Origin: Brachybacterium kimchii
GTDB taxonomy: Bacteria; Actinomycetota; Actinomycetes; Actinomycetales; Dermabacteraceae
Length of the DNA: 64,000 bases
Assembly: GCF_023373525.1 (NCBI RefSeq)
Contig: NZ_CP097218.1
Location: 2,170,001 to 2,234,000 of the forward strand
Direction of reading: 5' to 3'
The position numbers and the translations under genes are program-made. Positions 6,528-14,261 of the stretch are shown one piece after another. Position 1 is the first letter of the stretch. Each line of letters starts with the position of its first letter. The notes beneath the pieces were generated by a model. That model saw nothing but the letters and a program-made list of their open reading frames with translations, searched no databases and had not been told where the DNA came from.

Positions 6528-8891
6528 ATGGCTGACCGTGACTCCGCTCCGCTCGGGAACCTCAGCTCCGAGGCGACCTCCGCGCCGCCGACGGGCCCCG
6601 CCACCGTGCCCGGAGCCGCGCTGCGCGCGCTGATGCTGCTGCTGGGGATGCTCGCCGTCGCGGGCATCGCCGGCGTGCTGCTGGCCGCCTTCTTCCTGCC
6701 CGCGGTGTCGATGAGCTCGGCCGTCGCGAAGGACGGCGTGGACCTGTTCGACTCCCTCCCGGCGGAGCTCGAGACCCAGCCGCTGAACGAGGCCAGCCGG
6801 ATCGAGGCGTCCGACGGGTCGCTGCTCGCGACGTTCTACAGCCAGAACCGCATCATGGTCCCGCTCGACGAGATCTCGCCGAACGTCCAGCATGCCGTCG
6901 TCGACATCGAGGACCACCGCTTCTACGAGCACGGCGGCATGGACTTCACGGGCACGGTCCGCGCGCTCGCGAACAACGCCGCCTCCGGCGCCACCCAGGG
7001 CGGCTCCACGCTCACCCAGCAGTACGTGAAGAACGCGCTGCTCATGGACGCCGAGCAGCGCAACGACAAGGAGGCGCAGGCGGAGGCGACCGAGCAGAGC
7101 TACGGCCGCAAGCTGCGCGAGGCGAAGCTCGCGATCTCCCTGGAGAAGCGCTGGAGCAAGGACGAGGTCCTCAACGCCTATCTCAACGTCGCCCAGTTCG
7201 GGCCCTCGCAGTACGGGGTGCAGACCGGCGCCCAGCACTACTTCTCGAAGGACGCCAAGGACCTGAACCCCGGTGAGGCGGCGCTGCTCGCGGGCATCAC
7301 GAACTCGCCCAACGGCAACGACCCCGTCGCGAACCCGGAGGCCGCGAAGAAGCGGCGCAACGAGGTGCTCTCGGCGATGCTCCGCTACGACCACATCACC
7401 CAGAAGGAGTACGACAAGTACTCCAAGCAGTCGATCGACGACATGCTGAAGGTCAAGAACGTGAAGGCGGGCTGCGGCGACGCCGGCACCAACGGCTTCT
7501 TCTGCGACTACGTGACCCGGTCCCTGCTGAACGATCCGACCTTCGCGGACACCTACGAGGAGCGCCAGAAGCTCCTGTACGGCGGCGGCCTCACCATCAA
7601 GACGACCCTGGACTCCGACCTCCAGAAGGACGCGCAGGAGATCGTGGACCGCAAGGTCCCCCAGGACTCCGACAGCGGGTTCGGCCACTCGATCGTGACC
7701 GTCGAGCCCGGCACGGGCAAGGTCCTGGTGATGGCCGAGAACCGCACCTTCGATCCTCACGCGGACGCCAGCGAGGGCGAGACCTCGCTGAACTACAACG
7801 TCCCGCAGGCGCTCGGCGGCTCGAGCGGCTTCCCCGTCGGCTCGACGTTCAAGCCGTACGTGCTCACCGACTGGCTCGAGCACGGCAAGTCGATCTACGA
7901 CAAGGTCGGCACGGCCCGCCAGACCTTGAAGACCTTCCCCGCGCAGTGCCTGGACCGCGGGCGCTGGTACGAGACCCAGGGCTACAACCCGGACAACGCG
8001 GTCTCCGTGCCGCTGTCGGCCCAGGAGACCGTGCTGAACGCGACCAAGTTCTCCGTGAACACGGCCTACGCGAACATGGCCCGCCAGCTCGACCTGTGCG
8101 ACATCGCCGAGCAGGCCCGGTCGCTGGGCGCGATCCCCGCGACCTACAACCCCTTCGACAAGTCCACCTGGGACATGTCGATCGAGGACATGTACGGCAC
8201 CGAGCTCGCACCCTCCGTGGTGGTCCTGGGCGAGCTGCGCATCTCGGCGCTCGACCAGGCCGCGGCCTACGCGACCTTCGCCGCCGAGGGCACCTACTGC
8301 AAGCCCACCGGCATCTCCGAGGTCATCGATCGCGACGGCAAGAAGATGAAGGACGTCGGCGCCGGTCAGTGCGAGCAGAAGATCGACAAGAAGACCGCCG
8401 ACCAGGTCGCCTGGACCCTCGAGCAGGACCTCAAGGACCCGCGGGCGACGGGCAAGGGCAAGGTCATCCCGGGCCACGACGCGGGCGGCAAGACCGGCAC
8501 CTCCGGTTCCCAGTTCCACACCTGGTACGTGGGCTTCACCCGGCAGATGTCGACCGCGGTCTGGTTCGGCAACCCCACGCGCAACGTCCGCCCCGGCGGG
8601 TTCTCCGTGGACGGCGAGTACCTCGAGCGGGGCAAGGTCTGGGGCAACACGGTCTCCCTGCCCACCTGGCAGGAGTTCATGATCAAGGCCCACAAGGGAC
8701 TGCCCGACGAGAAGTTCCCGAAGCAGCCCGCCGGCGCCCCGAAGGATACCGATCCCGGCAACGGCGGGGGCGGCAAGGTCGACACGGGCGGCGCGGCCTC
8801 CGGCACCAATGACACCGGCGGAGCCGCCGGCGGCGATGGCGGGGACACAGGCGGAGACCAGGACTCCGGCGACCAGGACACCGGCGACTGA
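6528..8891 (+). CDS. ponA2: Bifunctional class A penicillin-binding protein
   Basis: A 787-residue peptidoglycan synthase. After a short cytoplasmic tail and one membrane anchor (about residues 30-55) comes a GT51 transglycosylase domain, with EDHRFYEHGG containing the catalytic Glu and QGGSTLTQQYVKN. The transpeptidase domain carries GSTFK (active Ser near residue 440), SVN (near 508) and KTGTSG (near 654). No PASTA domain is visible. The C-terminus is a Gly/Asp/Thr-rich low-complexity tail. The ATG giving MADRDSAP is preferred over an upstream in-frame start. The whiB4-ponA2-phosphoesterase order matches mycobacteria. The enzyme acts at the outer face of the membrane in wall synthesis. Confidence 0.95.
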   Translation: MADRDSAPLGNLSSEATSAPPTGPATVPGAALRALMLLLGMLAVAGIAGVLLAAFFLPAVSMSSAVAKDGVDLFDSLPAELETQPLNEASRIEASDGSLLATFYSQNRIMVPLDEISPNVQHAVVDIEDHRFYEHGGMDFTGTVRALANNAASGATQGGSTLTQQYVKNALLMDAEQRNDKEAQAEATEQSYGRKLREAKLAISLEKRWSKDEVLNAYLNVAQFGPSQYGVQTGAQHYFSKDAKDLNPGEAALLAGITNSPNGNDPVANPEAAKKRRNEVLSAMLRYDHITQKEYDKYSKQSIDDMLKVKNVKAGCGDAGTNGFFCDYVTRSLLNDPTFADTYEERQKLLYGGGLTIKTTLDSDLQKDAQEIVDRKVPQDSDSGFGHSIVTVEPGTGKVLVMAENRTFDPHADASEGETSLNYNVPQALGGSSGFPVGSTFKPYVLTDWLEHGKSIYDKVGTARQTLKTFPAQCLDRGRWYETQGYNPDNAVSVPLSAQETVLNATKFSVNTAYANMARQLDLCDIAEQARSLGAIPATYNPFDKSTWDMSIEDMYGTELAPSVVVLGELRISALDQAAAYATFAAEGTYCKPTGISEVIDRDGKKMKDVGAGQCEQKIDKKTADQVAWTLEQDLKDPRATGKGKVIPGHDAGGKTGTSGSQFHTWYVGFTRQMSTAVWFGNPTRNVRPGGFSVDGEYLERGKVWGNTVSLPTWQEFMIKAHKGLPDEKFPKQPAGAPKDTDPGNGGGGKVDTGGAASGTNDTGGAAGGDGGDTGGDQDSGDQDTGD

Positions 8892-8905
8892 GCGGGCGAG
8901 CGAGC

Positions 8906-9937
8906 ATGACCCGCACCCGTTCCCGCGGCGCGGGCGCCGGACGCGCCGCGCTGGCCCTCGCCGGGGCCGGCGCGGTCGCCGCCGCGGCCGCCCACGTCTG
9001 GTCCCGCCACATCGAGATCCACCGCTTCACCGTGCGCGAGCACGAGCTACGGATCCTGCCTCCCGGCACGCGCCCCGTGCGCATCCTGCACCTCAGCGAC
9101 GCGCATCTGATGCCCGACCAGGCCCGCAAGATCGCCTTCCTGCGCCATCTCGAGACGCTCAAGCCGCACCTGGTGATCGACACCGGCGACAACATCGCCT
9201 CCGCGGCCTCCATCCCCGTGCTCGCCGACGCGATCGATCCCCTGCTGCACCGTCCGGGCGCGTTCGCGATGGGTTCGAACGACATGTTCGCTCCTCACCG
9301 CAAGAACCCGTTGCGCTACTTCCTGCGCGACCCTCGGCCCGAGGGATTCACGAAGCGCCACCGCGAGCCGGACCTGCCCCTCGACTCCCTGCGCAACGCG
9401 CTCACCTCCCACGGCTGGAAGGACCTCACCAACACCCGCGCGAGCCTCCGCCTCACGGGCCTGCAGGTGGACCTCGTGGGCGTGGACGACCCGCACCTCG
9501 AGCGCGATGTGTTCCCCGCGCCGGATGCGGCGCGGGGCGCGCAGCAGGACGCGGGGGCCGACGGCACCGGACGGACGCCTGCCGCAGAAGCCGCCGCGAC
9601 CTCCACCCGAGCCGACGACGGCCCCGCCGCCGATGTCCCGCACCTGCGGATCGGCGTCGCCCACGCGCCGTACCAGCGGGTCCTCGACGCCTTCGTGGAC
9701 GACGGAGCGCAGCTGATCTTCGCCGGCCACACCCATGGCGGCCAGCTGCGCATGCCCGGCGTCGGCGCCCTGGTCACCAACTGCGACCTGCCGCGTGCGC
9801 AAGCCCGGGGCCTCTCCACCTGGCGCGGCGTGCCGCTCAACGTGAGCGGGGGGCTCGGCGCGAACCCCTACTCGAACTTCCGCTTCGCCAATCCGCCGGA
9901 GGCGACCTTGCTCACGTTGCGCCCTCAGCGGCGCTGA
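8906..9937 (+). CDS. Metallophosphoesterase, YaeI-like
   Basis: A 343-residue calcineurin-like phosphoesterase with an N-terminal hydrophobic helix (about residues 12-30) that may anchor or export it. Metal-binding motifs are LHLSDAHLMP, VIDTGDNIA, AMGSNDMFAP (a variant of GNHD common in actinobacteria), GVAHAPYQ and FAGHTHGGQL. An Ala/Gly-rich insert of about 30 residues precedes the HLRIGVAHAP strand. It starts 14 bp after ponA2 and is probably cotranscribed, as in M. tuberculosis Rv3682-Rv3683. Members of this branch are predicted to act on phospholipid or envelope phosphates; the true substrate is not evident. Confidence 0.9.
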   Translation: MTRTRSRGAGAGRAALALAGAGAVAAAAAHVWSRHIEIHRFTVREHELRILPPGTRPVRILHLSDAHLMPDQARKIAFLRHLETLKPHLVIDTGDNIASAASIPVLADAIDPLLHRPGAFAMGSNDMFAPHRKNPLRYFLRDPRPEGFTKRHREPDLPLDSLRNALTSHGWKDLTNTRASLRLTGLQVDLVGVDDPHLERDVFPAPDAARGAQQDAGADGTGRTPAAEAAATSTRADDGPAADVPHLRIGVAHAPYQRVLDAFVDDGAQLIFAGHTHGGQLRMPGVGALVTNCDLPRAQARGLSTWRGVPLNVSGGLGANPYSNFRFANPPEATLLTLRPQRR

Positions 9938-10017
9938 GAGGTCGCGACCACCGCGGGCGACTTGGTATCGTTGCTCGTCGGAGAGCGGCGCTCGCGTCTG
10001 CTCGCCGAACACGACCT

Positions 10018-10096
<79 letters not shown>

Positions 10097-10099
10097 TGT

Positions 10100-10129
10100 C
10101 GAAGGGCTCCGCTGCGGCGGGGCCCTTCG
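10100..10129 (+). terminator. Terminator after tRNA-Pro
   Basis: A 13-bp stem (10100-10112 with 10117-10129, one G-T wobble) around a four-base loop starts six bases after the tRNA. Its 3' arm is also the first half of the tandem repeat that follows. Confidence 0.75.
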
Positions 10130-10174
10130 TCATATCCGGGGCCCTTCGTCATGTCCGCGGCCGTCGTCATGTCC
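10119..10174. repeat. Three tandem copies of a 19-bp unit
   Basis: The unit ggggcccttcgtcatatcc (10119-10137) is followed by a copy with one change (10138-10156) and a diverged 18-bp copy (10157-10174). The first copy includes the 3' arm of the tRNA terminator, which suggests the array grew by duplication of that arm. Confidence 0.8.
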
Positions 10175-10745
10175 GGGGGCGCTCGGCGACTGACGCATCG
10201 GCAGCGGTTTCGGCATCACCGGCTGCACCGGCAGCACCCGAGACGTCAGAGCCCCTCGAACGCTCCCGGGAAGCGCCGGCCGGGCGGCGAGCTGTCACGC
10301 ACCGGCGTATGGCGGACACCTCTGCCGTATATGGCAGAGATGTCCGCTATACGCCGTTCGCCGACATCAGTTCGACGCACTCCGAAAGGCCCTCTCACGC
10401 CCGCCGAACACCCTTGAATCACATCGGTGTGGTTAACATATCGAATTCGGACATCGCCGGTACGACACGGCGAAAATCGCCGATTTAGTTAAAATCTTGG
10501 TAAAGGCCCTTGATAGCAGTCGCAAAGGTCGTGCGTGAAGGGCCTGGGTGGCCCCATACAGTGACCACGGTGCCTCTCCCCAGGCACCGGTCGAGAAGTC
10601 GCTCCCGCCACCGTTCTCGACCACTTCCTCACTTCCCTGGGTGGCGGGCGCAGCGAACCCCTCGGGTGTCGCCTCACGGGTGTCGCTTCCCGCGGGCGGA
10701 ACGCGAGCGGTGACTGTGCGGCGACAGAGAAAGCGACCTCATCCG
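10175..10745. other. Long non-coding leader upstream of the NlpC/P60 gene
   Basis: About 570 bases without a supported gene. They contain the hairpin at 10304-10355 and a markedly AT-rich stretch at about 10412-10505 with a TTGAAT hexamer at 10414-10419, a candidate promoter region. A GC-rich segment with paired arms GGTCGAGAA and TTCTCGACC (about 10588-10623) follows. Secreted wall hydrolases in actinobacteria often have regulated leaders. I looked for the conserved cores of the c-di-AMP (ydaO) riboswitch and did not find them. Confidence 0.45.
10304..10355. repeat. 23-bp inverted repeat with GTATAT loop
   Basis: Arms 10304-10326 and 10333-10355 pair over 23 positions with two mismatches around the six-base loop gtatat. 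Its stem sequence differs from that at 211-264, but the TATATGGCA junction is shared, so the two may belong to one family of structured elements. Confidence 0.75.
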
Positions 10746-11837
10746 ATGTTCCGCTCCAGCGCCCCGCGCACGCATCGCGCCGCGGGCCCTGCCGTGATCG
10801 ACTACCGGGGCCTCACGGCTCCCGTCGGTCGCACCGTCGGCGGTCTCGCCGTCGTCGGTGCCGTGACGGCCACGGCCTCCATGCAGGCCATGGGTTCCGC
10901 CGATGCAGCAACCACCCCCGCCCCCACTCACCCGGCCACCACCGCGCCGACCTCGCCCCTCGCGGGCGCGGCTGCCGCGACGGCCGCGAAGTCCCTGGCA
11001 CCCGCCGCCTACTCGAACGTGAAGCTGCGCTACGGCGCACGCGGATCGGCCGTGTCGGAGCTGCAGCGCAGCCTCCGGTCCCACGGTTCGGGCATCGCGG
11101 TCGACGGCGTCTTCGGATCGAAGACCCTGAGCGCCGTGAAGTCGTTCCAGCGCAGCGCCGGCATCGGCGTCGACGGGGTCGTCGGCCCCAAGACCTGGAA
11201 CGCCCTCGGGTCGTCCGCGTCCACGGGATCCTCCTCGTCGAGCCACCCGAAGCTGCGCAGCGGCTCTCGCGGCTCGGCGGTCAGCACCCTGCAGAAGCAG
11301 CTGAACCAGCACGGTGCAGGCATTTCGGTCGACGGTGTCTTCGGGTCGAGGACCCTGAGCTCCGTGAAGGCCTTCCAGCGCGCGGCCGGCATCTCCGCCG
11401 ACGGCGTGGTCGGACCCAACACCTGGTCGAAGCTGTCCTCGAGCAGCGCGTCCATCGGCGGGTCCGGCGGCTCCTCGAGCGGTTCCTTCAACGGGCAGAG
11501 CATCATCGCCAAGGCCCGCAGCGTGAAGGGCACCAAGTACACGTGGGGCGGCTCGAGCCCCTCCACCGGGTTCGACTGCTCGGGCCTGGTGAAGTACGCC
11601 TACAACGCGAACGGCATCACCGTGCCCCGCACGGCGAAGCAGCAGACGTTCGCAGGCCGGATCATCCCCCAGTCGCAGGCGAAGCCCGGCGACCTGGTGG
11701 CCTTCACCGGCAACGACTACGGGCACATCGGCATCTATGTGGGCAACAACCAGATCATCGATGCCTCGGGCTCGCAGCAGAAGGTCGTGGAGCGCACCAT
11801 CTGGAGCGCACCGCACGTCTTCGTGACCTACCGCTGA
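10746..11837 (+). CDS. Secreted NlpC/P60 peptidase with two peptidoglycan-binding domains
   Basis: A 363-residue wall hydrolase. The N-terminus has basic residues then a hydrophobic Ala/Val stretch (about 30-58) that serves as signal peptide or anchor. Two PG_binding_1 domains follow (about 95-155 and 170-228), each with GSxGSAVSxLQ, VDGVFGS and GVVGPxTW. A Ser/Gly linker leads to a C-terminal NlpC/P60 domain with catalytic Cys278 in FDCSGLV and His327 in YGHIGIY. Such enzymes cut the D-Glu-diaminopimelate-type peptide bond in peptidoglycan. ATG 10746 is chosen because it opens a typical n-region; no strong ribosome binding site is seen. It is followed by a strong terminator. Confidence 0.92.
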   Translation: MFRSSAPRTHRAAGPAVIDYRGLTAPVGRTVGGLAVVGAVTATASMQAMGSADAATTPAPTHPATTAPTSPLAGAAAATAAKSLAPAAYSNVKLRYGARGSAVSELQRSLRSHGSGIAVDGVFGSKTLSAVKSFQRSAGIGVDGVVGPKTWNALGSSASTGSSSSSHPKLRSGSRGSAVSTLQKQLNQHGAGISVDGVFGSRTLSSVKAFQRAAGISADGVVGPNTWSKLSSSSASIGGSGGSSSGSFNGQSIIAKARSVKGTKYTWGGSSPSTGFDCSGLVKYAYNANGITVPRTAKQQTFAGRIIPQSQAKPGDLVAFTGNDYGHIGIYVGNNQIIDASGSQQKVVERTIWSAPHVFVTYR

Positions 11838-11913
11838 TCAGCGCAGGTCACCCGGACCACGTCATGCCTGCTCGGTGCTGAGCGCACCAACGGGAAGGAG
11901 CAGGACGGCGTGT

Positions 11914-11947
11914 GAGGAGCCCGGTCGGGGAACCGACCGGGCTCCTC
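11914..11947 (+). terminator. Strong terminator after the NlpC/P60 gene
   Basis: A perfect 15-bp stem (11914-11928 with 11933-11947) with a GGAA tetraloop lies 76 bases after the stop codon. It is the cleanest hairpin terminator in this part of the window. Confidence 0.85.
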
Positions 11948-12091
11948 TGCGTCCGGGGCCGGGAGGGAGACGTCCGCCTCCCCGTGGGCGCCGCTCGACG
12001 GCCCGGCGCGTCGGCCCGACACGTCCGATCTGCGACGGAGTCTGTGACAGACTTGACCTGCACCACATCCCGGTCAAGGAGGATCCCTCGC

Positions 12092-13501
12092 ATGTCCGAC
12101 CCGATCAGCTTGGTCCCGCTCCCCCGCTCCGTCATCTGGTCCTCGGGGACATGGGAGACGACCGACCCGTGGGCCGGCCTGTCGGTCGGCATCTCGGAGG
12201 ATCTCCCGCGCGCGGAGTACACGCTGTCGATCACGCCGTCGGGCGCGAACCTCACCGCCGGCAGCGAGGCCGCCCTGGCCGACGGCCGCAACACCTTCAA
12301 CCAGATCGTGCTCACCGGCGAGACCTCGATCCCCTGCGTGACGATCAGCGACAGCCCGAAGTACGCATGGCGCGGCCTGCACCTGGACGTCTCGCGCCAC
12401 TTCTTCGACATCGACACCCTGCACCTGTTCATCGACGCGATGGCGCTGCACCGCCTGAACGTGCTGCACCTGCACCTCACGGACGACCAGGGCTGGCGCG
12501 TGGAGATCAAGGGCTACCCGCGGCTCACGGAGGTCGGCTCGAAGCGTCCGCGCTCCCTCGAGGGCCACATGAGCGGCGACCCCGAGTCCTGGACCTTCGA
12601 CGACACCCCCGTCGAGGGGTTCTACACGCAGGACGAGCTGCGCGAGCTCGTGGGCTACGCGCAGAACCGCGGCGTGATGATCGTGCCTGAGGTCGACCTG
12701 CCCGGCCACATGCAGGCGGCGATCGCGGCCTATCCCGAGCTCGGCAACTTCCCAGCCAGCCCCGTGCAGGTGCGCGAGGTCTGGGGGATCTCCGGCCACG
12801 TGCTCGGCGTCTCCGACGAGGTCTTCGACTTCGTGCGCGACGTGCTCACGCAGGTCGCCGACATCTTCCCCGCGCCCTTCTTCCACATCGGCGGCGACGA
12901 GTGCCCGCGCGTCGAGTGGGAGCAGTCGGCCGATGCCCGCACGCGCATGAACGAGTGGGGCCTCACCCGCGTCTCCGAGATCCAGGGGCGCTTCACGGAC
13001 TTCGCCACCCAGGTGCTCGCCGAGAAGGGCAAGACCGTGGTCGCTTGGGACGAGGTCCTCGAGTCCCATGTGCCCGACGACGTGGTGGTCATGAACTGGC
13101 GCACGGAGGACGGCCTCGAGGAGTCCCTCGAGCGCGGCTTCCGCACCGTCGTCTCCACCGTGAAGGACCTCTACTTCGACTACGCCCAGGGCCCCCTGAA
13201 GAAGGAGCCTCTCGCGATCGGCGAGGGCATGACCCTCAAGGACGTGTACACAGACCGCCTGCTGCCCAAGAAGCTCGACGACGAGAAGGCGGCTCTCGTC
13301 CAGGGCATCCAGGGCCAGCTGTGGACCGAGTACATCGCCACCCCCGAGCACCTGGGCTACATGGCCTTCCCGCGCGTGTGCGCGCTGGCCGAGCGCGCCT
13401 GGGGCTCGCCCGAGCAGTCCTACGGCGAGTTCGTGGAGCGGCTGCGCGGTCATCTCCCCCGTCTCGACGCCCTCGGCGTCTCCTACCGTCCTCTGGACTG
13501 A
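12092..13501 (+). CDS. Beta-N-acetylhexosaminidase, GH20, without a signal peptide
   Basis: A 469-residue glycoside hydrolase family 20 enzyme that releases terminal GlcNAc or GalNAc by substrate-assisted catalysis. The N-terminal alpha/beta domain (to about residue 90) leads to the barrel. Signatures are RGLHLDVSRHFF, HLHLTDDQGWRVEIKGYPRLTEVGS, VPEVDLPGHMQA and the catalytic pair in FHIGGDECP (Asp269-Glu270). WTEY and AFPRVCALAERAWG follow. The start has an AAGGAGG ribosome binding site 9 bases upstream. There is no signal peptide, so the enzyme should be cytoplasmic and act on imported chito-oligosaccharides or muropeptide fragments. An imperfect GTCTG-TGA-CAGAC palindrome lies in the promoter region. 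Confidence 0.93.
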   Translation: MSDPISLVPLPRSVIWSSGTWETTDPWAGLSVGISEDLPRAEYTLSITPSGANLTAGSEAALADGRNTFNQIVLTGETSIPCVTISDSPKYAWRGLHLDVSRHFFDIDTLHLFIDAMALHRLNVLHLHLTDDQGWRVEIKGYPRLTEVGSKRPRSLEGHMSGDPESWTFDDTPVEGFYTQDELRELVGYAQNRGVMIVPEVDLPGHMQAAIAAYPELGNFPASPVQVREVWGISGHVLGVSDEVFDFVRDVLTQVADIFPAPFFHIGGDECPRVEWEQSADARTRMNEWGLTRVSEIQGRFTDFATQVLAEKGKTVVAWDEVLESHVPDDVVVMNWRTEDGLEESLERGFRTVVSTVKDLYFDYAQGPLKKEPLAIGEGMTLKDVYTDRLLPKKLDDEKAALVQGIQGQLWTEYIATPEHLGYMAFPRVCALAERAWGSPEQSYGEFVERLRGHLPRLDALGVSYRPLD

Positions 13502-13522
13502 CCGAGAGCGGATGGCACGGCC

Positions 13523-14176
13523 ATGAGCTCCTCGCACCGCGACGCGCACCCCTACGGTCGCTCGAACGACGACGTGCGTCGGCGCGACCAGCGCCGGCGC
13601 CGTCAGCGCCGCGTCCGGATCACCCAGCTGGTGGTCTTCTCGCTCGCGATGATCGGCATGATCTGCGCGCTCACCTTCGCCTTCACCCAGCTCACCGCCG
13701 ACGACGACGTGGTGGCCGCCGGGCCCTCCGATGCCGGGGCCGACGTGGCCACGGGGAAGGGCGGCGTGCAGTGCCCGGACCCCGGTGCGAAGCCCGCGAA
13801 GCCGAAGAAGGTCGAGGTGAGCGTGCAGAACGGGACCTCGCGCAGGGGGCTCGCGGCATCGGTCACCGAGTCCCTCGCCGATCGCGGCTTCTCCACGGGG
13901 AAGGCCGGCAACACGAAGGCCGCCTCGGGCGCCGTGACGATCGTCTACGGGCCCGCGGGGTATCTCGAGGCCACCGCCGTGGCCGCGGAGTTCTCCAAGC
14001 CCACGCTGAAGCTCGACGACCGCGAGGACTCGACGGTCGACGTGCTCGTGGGCGGCGGCTTCAAGGACCTGGTCGACGAGGACGACGCCGCCAAGGCCCT
14101 CACGAAGGCCGTGAAGATGCCCCAGGGGTGCTCCGAGGACGCGAAGGACTCGTCGACCGAGGGCGCGGAGGGCTGA
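13523..14176 (+). CDS. LytR C-terminal domain (LytR_C) membrane protein
   Basis: A 217-residue protein with a very Arg-rich cytoplasmic start, one membrane helix (about residues 33-55), an acidic linker, and an extracytoplasmic domain beginning VEVSVQNGTSRRGLAASV. That is the LytR_C/CpsA-associated fold (usual motif V-x-V-x-N-G-T). Proteins of this type occur alone or fused to LytR-CpsA-Psr ligases that attach wall polymers to peptidoglycan; no ligase domain is present here. It starts 21 bp after the hexosaminidase and is probably in the same transcript. A role as a wall accessory factor is inference. Confidence 0.8.
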   Translation: MSSSHRDAHPYGRSNDDVRRRDQRRRRQRRVRITQLVVFSLAMIGMICALTFAFTQLTADDDVVAAGPSDAGADVATGKGGVQCPDPGAKPAKPKKVEVSVQNGTSRRGLAASVTESLADRGFSTGKAGNTKAASGAVTIVYGPAGYLEATAVAAEFSKPTLKLDDREDSTVDVLVGGGFKDLVDEDDAAKALTKAVKMPQGCSEDAKDSSTEGAEG

Positions 14177-14181
14177 CCGTC

Positions 14182-14220
14182 CGAGCGGACTGTGGGCCGA
14201 GCGGACTGTGGGCCGAGCGG
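14182..14220. repeat. Tandem duplication of a 16-bp unit
   Basis: The unit cgagcggactgtgggc occurs at 14182-14197 and 14198-14213, with a partial third copy. It lies between two convergent genes, directly after the LytR_C stop codon. Confidence 0.85.
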
Positions 14221-14261
14221 TCGGCGGGCCGACGGCCCGAGCGCGCAGGGCCGGGGCCTGC

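Noticed and set aside
6126..8693. A long minus-strand open frame across ponA2
   Set aside because: The plus strand encodes a complete class A penicillin-binding protein there. The antisense product is Leu/Val/Arg/Gly-rich without motifs.
10430..10745. c-di-AMP (ydaO-type) riboswitch before the NlpC/P60 gene
   Set aside because: The conserved cores expected of that class could not be found by eye, so only an unclassified leader is reported.
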